NCBI GenBank assembly: GCA_910586375.1
Contig: CAJUIE010000006.1
Location: forward strand, 1-11,104
Length of the DNA stretch: 11,104 nt
Direction of reading: 5' to 3'
Origin: an uncultured Alistipes sp.
GTDB lineage: Bacteria > Bacteroidota > Bacteroidia > Bacteroidales > Rikenellaceae
The notes under the pieces were generated by a model. The model worked only from the letters and a program-made list of their open reading frames with translations, was not told the origin of the DNA and ran no database searches. This document shows, one piece after another, positions 6,732-11,104 of this stretch (its first letter is position 1; each line of letters opens with the position of its first letter). The position numbers were made by a program, and so were the translations under genes.

Positions 6732-9284
6732 ATGAAAACTCGTATTTGGCTGCTGCTGTCTCTGCTCGCACTGGGCAGCTGCATCTATGACGATGAACCG
6801 GAATGCTGCCGACCGTCGAAAATCGCGGTCGAAATGGATATTCGCCCCGCACCTCTGGCGAATGCTATGCGCACCTCGGACGATACATCGATTCGCGACG
6901 TGAACCTCTGCCTTTACGACGAAGAGGGCGCTGTCGTGCTGCACCGTTTTCTGACCTCCTCACGGCTGCGCTTCGACTGTTTCCCCGGTCGTTACCGATT
7001 GCGTCTTGCCGCCAACCTGGGGCGCGATGTCGGTGCGGCTCCGGACACTGTTTCGCTTGCAGGTACGGAGCGATACGAAGTCTTGCCCATGACTTATGAG
7101 GGCGATGTGACGATCACGGCCTCCGCGCAAGGCGTCGTCGCACTGCCGCCTATCGAAGTTACACGCGCCGTAGCGAAGGTCTCCTGCGCCATCGCCGTGC
7201 AGCCCGAGGATATGGAGTTGCTCTCGGCACAGCTGGTCTGCGTGCCGCGTGCGGCATCTCTGTTCGAGGGCTCTGCACCCCCGTCGGATGCTGCCGAGGA
7301 TTATATCGACGGCGAGGTCCTGCCCCTCGGCGGAAGAGCCGCCGAGGTGGAATATTACCTGCTGCCCAACCTCCAGGGCGAGAACTCCGCTATTGCGGAC
7401 CAGCGGCAGAAAAACGCCGCGAATGCCCCGGCTCACGCCTCCTACCTGCGCCTGCGCGCCCTGCGGGGCGACCGAGTGCTGACATACTCGGTCTATCTGG
7501 GTGAGAACAACACCTCGAACTTCGACGTGGGCGCCAACCGCCATTATCGGCTCCAGATTTCGGTGCTGGGTGATAAGGATATCGACATCCGCATGTCGGC
7601 TTATACGGTGCGCGTGTGGGATGACTTCGACGACTACGCCTATGGCGGCTACTGCTTTTTGGACGGTACGCGCTACCTGCATATCGACGTGGAGTGTTAC
7701 GACGGCACGGCTCCCGAGAGCGGGCATTTGGAGCTTCTTGCCGGGGCACCCGATAGTTTCACCTTCAACTACGGCGATACGGGGGCATCGCACGACTTCG
7801 ACATCTACGACTGTACGGGCGATAACGAGTACGAGATGGAGTATTACCGCCCGGGATATGGCGACGACGATGCCTTGCTGAAATATAGAGTCTCGTTGAC
7901 GGATGTCTACGGATTTACCCGGAGCTACGATTTCGAGCACCGCATGGCCAATGCGGTATATGTCGAAACGACGGGTGCGGGGACGATCTCCGCCGTGGAG
8001 GCGCAGCACGTCGAGCCTCGGCCCGGCGGCCGGGAGGATTGTACGCTCGTGCTCTTTGCGGCCCCGAGCGTACGGCTGACGGCCGCGGCCGCGGAGGGCA
8101 TGACTTTCGCGGGGTGGTACTCGGACGATCGGCACGAGCACCTCGTTTCGGCCGAACCGGAGTATTTATACAAGGCCCAGGCTCCGCTGCGCTACCTTTA
8201 TGCACTGTTTCGCCCCGGCGAGAGGGTGCTCGACGCCGACGGCACGGCCAACTGCTACATCGCTCCGGAGCTCGGACAAAGCTACTCCTTCGATGCTACG
8301 ACTATGGGTAACGGTCGCGCGACGCACAACATCGCGCCGCGCCCGCTGGCAGGGACTTCTGCACGGCTGATCTGGGAGAGCGGCACGCGGGCCAATGCCG
8401 TTATTGCCTCCGTGGAGCTTGTCGCAGGACGCATCCGCCTGAAGACCGGCACGCAGTATGGCAATGCACTCGTGGGGCTTTATGACAGCCGCGGCGAATG
8501 TCTCTGGTCATGGCACATATGGGTCGTGGACTATCTCCCCGATGCCGTGGCCCAGACGTACGCCTCAGGTGCCCGGTTCATGGATCGCAACCTCGGGGCT
8601 CTCGGGACCGATTATTCGGATATCGCAGCCTGCGGTCTCTACTATCAGTGGGGCCGCAAGGACCCCTTCCCGCATCCTGCCTCGTACTCCTCCACGGCTC
8701 CCGTCCCATTCGTCTACCACGACGGATATGCCCATACGTCGATCCACCCCGAGCGTTACGATGCCTCAAAGATCATGACGCTCGACTGGGCCGCAGGGCA
8801 TCCTACGACCTTCATCCATGCTGCCGATTACGATATCGACCGGAACGAGGAGGATATTCTCGACTGGCTCCGTACTCCTCATCACAACCTGTGGGGCAAT
8901 CCTACGGACGGAGCTGCTGTCTTCAGCCGGGATGTCTCCAAGAGCATCTACGACCCCTGCCCGCCGGGGTGGCGCGTGCCCGATGCGTGGGATTTCGGGG
9001 GCATAAGCTATGCGCGCCAGCAGCTGCCTTACTATGTCGATATCGTCTGCAACGGCACACGCACGGCCCGTTATCCGGCCTGCGGGACATTCGACGGCGA
9101 GGGTTTCTCCGACGTCGGAGCATATGCACAGCTATTTACCGCAGCGCCTTATTTCTGGGTCTTCGCACAGCAGAATTCTTTCTTCGATGCTGTGGCATGT
9201 ACCTCTATGCGTCTTACGACAGTACCCGTATCGATCAGCGATATGCGCTTTAGAGCCAATACGTTGCGGTGTATCAAGGAATAA
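6732..9284 (+). CDS. Multi-domain fimbrial accessory lipoprotein (fimbrillin-like part, InlB-like repeat, FISUMP-like domain)
   Basis: Probably a surface-exposed minor or tip subunit of the fimbria. Residues 1-17 are a lipoprotein signal (LGSC, Cys17). An acidic IYDDEPE follows, similar to Mfa2/FimB-type N-termini and to surface-export signals. Arg47 in NAMRTSDD is a possible processing site. Residues 52-295 form a fimbrillin-like part: SIRDVNLCLYDEEG, VTRAVAKV (143-150), YLLPNLQG, NAPAHASYL, then VYLGENNTSNFDV, ending near VRVWDD. Residues 300-405 are a Tyr/Asp-rich strand segment. Residues 435-495 form an InlB-like repeat (TFAGWYSDD, then YLYALF). Residues 500-600 hold GTANCYIAPELG and an IWESGT/WSWHIWVVDYLP module. 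Residues 610-850 resemble FISUMP-like domains: MDRNLGALGTD, GLYYQWGRKDPFP, DPCPPGWRVPD and a final RANTLRC. A DUF4906-type annotation is likely (from memory). It has no promoter of its own and lies just after a terminator. Its closest visible relative is the next gene. Confidence 0.8.
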   Translation: MKTRIWLLLSLLALGSCIYDDEPECCRPSKIAVEMDIRPAPLANAMRTSDDTSIRDVNLCLYDEEGAVVLHRFLTSSRLRFDCFPGRYRLRLAANLGRDVGAAPDTVSLAGTERYEVLPMTYEGDVTITASAQGVVALPPIEVTRAVAKVSCAIAVQPEDMELLSAQLVCVPRAASLFEGSAPPSDAAEDYIDGEVLPLGGRAAEVEYYLLPNLQGENSAIADQRQKNAANAPAHASYLRLRALRGDRVLTYSVYLGENNTSNFDVGANRHYRLQISVLGDKDIDIRMSAYTVRVWDDFDDYAYGGYCFLDGTRYLHIDVECYDGTAPESGHLELLAGAPDSFTFNYGDTGASHDFDIYDCTGDNEYEMEYYRPGYGDDDALLKYRVSLTDVYGFTRSYDFEHRMANAVYVETTGAGTISAVEAQHVEPRPGGREDCTLVLFAAPSVRLTAAAAEGMTFAGWYSDDRHEHLVSAEPEYLYKAQAPLRYLYALFRPGERVLDADGTANCYIAPELGQSYSFDATTMGNGRATHNIAPRPLAGTSARLIWESGTRANAVIASVELVAGRIRLKTGTQYGNALVGLYDSRGECLWSWHIWVVDYLPDAVAQTYASGARFMDRNLGALGTDYSDIAACGLYYQWGRKDPFPHPASYSSTAPVPFVYHDGYAHTSIHPERYDASKIMTLDWAAGHPTTFIHAADYDIDRNEEDILDWLRTPHHNLWGNPTDGAAVFSRDVSKSIYDPCPPGWRVPDAWDFGGISYARQQLPYYVDIVCNGTRTARYPACGTFDGEGFSDVGAYAQLFTAAPYFWVFAQQNSFFDAVACTSMRLTTVPVSISDMRFRANTLRCIKE
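7425..7449 (+). repeat. Copy 1 of an exact 25-base direct repeat shared by the paralogous genes
   Basis: These 25 bases, encoding APAHASYL and one further base, are identical to 10000-10024 in the next gene. The match breaks immediately on both sides. It marks the best-conserved block of the paralogous pair and is part of coding sequence, not an independent element. Confidence 0.8.
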
Positions 9285-9297
9285 AAAACCACGAATC

Positions 9298-11104
9298 ATG
9301 AAACAATTACTGTATATTCTTTTTTTGGGGCAGGTTGCCGTATTGGCGGGATGCAGCGAGTTACACGCCGATCTTCTGCCCGCAGATCGTCCCGTCACGG
9401 TCGAGATGGTCGTGCGGCCCGACCGCATGGCCCTCGTTACGCGCACGGCCGACGAAACGTCGATCCGCGACGTGAATCTTTACTTGTACGACGCATCCGG
9501 CAATCGGGTCCTGCACAGTTATACGACAGCTCCGACACTGCGCTTCGAGTGCCTCCCGGGTACTTATCGCCTTTATGTCGCTGCCAACCTGGGATACGAT
9601 AGCGGCGCTGCGGCGGATCCCCGGGTCCTTCGTCTGGACCATGCCGACGATTTCGAGGTTCTGCCTATGATTTATGAAGGCGAGACGGTCATCAGTGCCG
9701 TCACCGACCCCATGATTCTCCCGACCATCGAGGTGCGGCGCGCCGTGGCCAAGGTCACGTATGAAGTCTCGGCGCAGCCCGACGATATGGAGCTCGTCTC
9801 CGTGCAGGTGTGCTCCGTCGCACGGCATATACGACCGTTCGCTGCCGAGGCAGCACCCTCGGACGATCCCGCGGATTATATGGATTGTCCGGCTGTACGG
9901 CACTTCGGACGCACGGCCTCCGGCTCCTGCTATCTGCTCCCCAACCTTCAGGGTGCGAATCCCGTTATCGTAGAACCCGGGCAGAAGAACTGCGACAACG
10001 CCCCGGCTCACGCCTCCTACCTGCTGATTCGGGCCCTGCGGGACGCCCGGGTGCTGACTTATCGGGTCTACCTGGGCCGGAATACCACCTCGAACTTCGA
10101 TGTCGCCGCCAATACCCATTATACGCTGGGCATCACGATTCGGGGCGATCAGAGCGTCGATACGCGCGTGAGCAGTTATGAAGCAGTCGTGTACGACGAT
10201 TGCGAAGCGGCGGCATACGGCGGTTATTGCTCCGGGACGGTGGATCGGCGGCTGCATCTGGAGGTCGCCAGCGAGGGCGAGCTGCCGCCGCTGCGGGCCG
10301 AGGTGCGCATCGTGGAGGGCTACGCTGCGGCGCTGCGTCTCGACGGGCAACCGCTGACGGCGCCTTTCGTCGCAGACCTCGAAGAGGGCAGCAACGATTT
10401 CGCTCTCGACTATGCTCCGGCGTTGTTCGATGCTTCGAACCGCAATCTGGTCTATACGGTGCATGTCGCAGATGCTTACGGATTCGAACGGACAACCCGC
10501 CTGGCCCACACCTTCGCCAACAGCCTCGAAGCGAACGTCTGGTCGCGGGCCATCAGCAACGGCGAAGGCTCCATCCGCATCTCGGGGCATCTTTATAGTC
10601 GGGAGGTCTCCGCCGCGACGCACAACCGCCTCGTACTTTGCGACGAGGGGTGTACGCTCCGGGCCGAACCTGCCGTCGGCTGCACCTTCGCGGGATGGTA
10701 TGCCGACGAGCGATTCCAGGAGCTCGTAGCCTCCACGCCCGAGTATCGTTATGTTGCAAAAGCTCGTCACGGCGTGCTGTATGCCCGTTTCAAGCTCATC
10801 GACGGCGCGCCCCTCGACACTTCCGGCACGGCCAACTGTTACCTTGCGCCGCAGCTCGGCACCTGGTATTCGTTCAACGCCACGACACGCGGCAACGGCA
10901 AGCAGGCGCCGGGGCTCTCTGCGGCGGCTCTCCAGGGCGCGGAGGCTCATGTTCTGTGGGAGAGCGGCACGACGCCCGGGGCCGTTCTTCAGGACGCCTT
11001 CTATCGCCGCGGTCGCCTCTATGTCCGTACGGGCACGACGCAGGGCAACGCCGTGGTCGGGCTCTTCAACGCGGCGGGCGCCTGCATCTGGTCCTGGCAT
11101 ATCT
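9298..11104 (+). CDS. Second multi-domain fimbrial accessory lipoprotein, paralogue of the preceding gene, 3' end outside window
   Basis: The frame from ATG at 9298 stays open to the window edge (602 codons). It begins 13 bases after the previous stop, so it is almost certainly co-transcribed with that gene. Residues 1-19 are a lipoprotein signal (LAGC, Cys19). The protein follows its neighbour's layout: TRTADETSIRDVNLYLYD (49-66), VRRAVAKV, CYLLPNLQG, NAPAHASYL (234-242) and VYLGRNTTSNFDV. A divergent middle covers about 310-440. An InlB-like repeat (TFAGWYADE, then VLYARF) and GTANCYLAPQLG follow, and the visible part ends at IWSWHI. From residue 228 to 300 it shares 47 of 73 residues with the neighbour. 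By analogy a FISUMP-like domain should follow beyond the window. Role as tip or minor pilin, or adhesin, is inferred from family and context. Confidence 0.8.
   Translation, partial: MKQLLYILFLGQVAVLAGCSELHADLLPADRPVTVEMVVRPDRMALVTRTADETSIRDVNLYLYDASGNRVLHSYTTAPTLRFECLPGTYRLYVAANLGYDSGAAADPRVLRLDHADDFEVLPMIYEGETVISAVTDPMILPTIEVRRAVAKVTYEVSAQPDDMELVSVQVCSVARHIRPFAAEAAPSDDPADYMDCPAVRHFGRTASGSCYLLPNLQGANPVIVEPGQKNCDNAPAHASYLLIRALRDARVLTYRVYLGRNTTSNFDVAANTHYTLGITIRGDQSVDTRVSSYEAVVYDDCEAAAYGGYCSGTVDRRLHLEVASEGELPPLRAEVRIVEGYAAALRLDGQPLTAPFVADLEEGSNDFALDYAPALFDASNRNLVYTVHVADAYGFERTTRLAHTFANSLEANVWSRAISNGEGSIRISGHLYSREVSAATHNRLVLCDEGCTLRAEPAVGCTFAGWYADERFQELVASTPEYRYVAKARHGVLYARFKLIDGAPLDTSGTANCYLAPQLGTWYSFNATTRGNGKQAPGLSAAALQGAEAHVLWESGTTPGAVLQDAFYRRGRLYVRTGTTQGNAVVGLFNAAGACIWSWHI
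10000..10024 (+). repeat. Copy 2 of the 25-base direct repeat
   Basis: Exact match to 7425-7449, at the equivalent place in the paralogous protein (APAHASYL block). Identical codon choice over this length, within two genes that differ in most other places, points to recent duplication or local gene conversion. Confidence 0.8.

Noticed and set aside
5634..6944. Minus-strand open frame (436 codons) opposite the fimbrillin gene
   Set aside because: It spans a terminator and two real genes in antisense, is dominated by Arg, Gly and His, and has no recognisable domain.
6960..8141. Minus-strand open frame (393 codons) inside the 850-aa gene
   Set aside because: It is fully contained opposite well-supported coding sequence and has no motif of its own.
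9361..11100. Long minus-strand open frame (579 codons) opposite the second accessory gene
   Set aside because: The plus strand codes for a protein clearly paralogous to its neighbour, with a lipoprotein signal. The antisense frame is Arg/Gly-rich and lacks any family motif, which is typical of a shadow in G/C-rich coding DNA.
1..11104. Search for CRISPR arrays, tRNA or rRNA genes and insertion-sequence ends
   Set aside because: No regularly spaced repeats, cloverleaf-like segments, rRNA stretches or transposase frames were seen by eye.

Overview
The window looks like part of a Bacteroidales chromosome carrying an integrative and conjugative element (ICE). The G/C-rich coding regions, fimbrillin-type lipoproteins, DUF4099/DUF3945 and DUF1896 proteins, and lack of clear Shine-Dalgarno sites suit a gut Bacteroidales, perhaps Alistipes or a relative. 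The genus is an inference, since no rRNA or housekeeping gene is present.

Left part (1-5617), mobile-element backbone plus cargo. It opens with the C-terminal half of a type IV coupling protein (MobC/TraG/VirD4 family). A large, visibly A/T-rich gene on the minus strand (964-3474) ends only two bases from the coupling-protein stop. It encodes an unrecognised 836-residue protein with four predicted N-terminal membrane helices and a large soluble part. A 334-base intergenic region (3475-3808) follows. Then come two plus-strand genes typical of Bacteroidetes conjugative elements, a DUF4099/DUF3945 protein and a DUF1896 protein, separated by 9 bases.

Right part (5646-11104), surface fimbria locus. 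Twenty-eight bases after the DUF1896 gene begins a fimbrillin-like lipoprotein (341 aa), the likely major pilus subunit, with a lipobox and a FimA-like Arg-Ala-Phe processing candidate. A strong intrinsic terminator separates it from two tandem paralogous lipoproteins. Each has a fimbrillin-type N-terminal part, a divergent middle, an InlB-like repeat and an 'ANCY' module. The first (850 aa) ends in a FISUMP-like domain. The second is cut by the window edge just before that domain should begin. They are best read as accessory or tip subunits.

Working model: the coupling protein, DUF4099/DUF3945 and DUF1896 genes belong to the transfer module. The 836-aa gene is a later insertion of unknown job. 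The fimbrial genes may be ICE cargo, or may lie in a neighbouring locus reached by read-through from DUF1896. The terminator at 6687-6722 would allow a high ratio of major to accessory subunits. The two strongest candidates for something undescribed are the 836-aa membrane protein and the duplicated multi-domain fimbrial proteins with an exchangeable middle segment.
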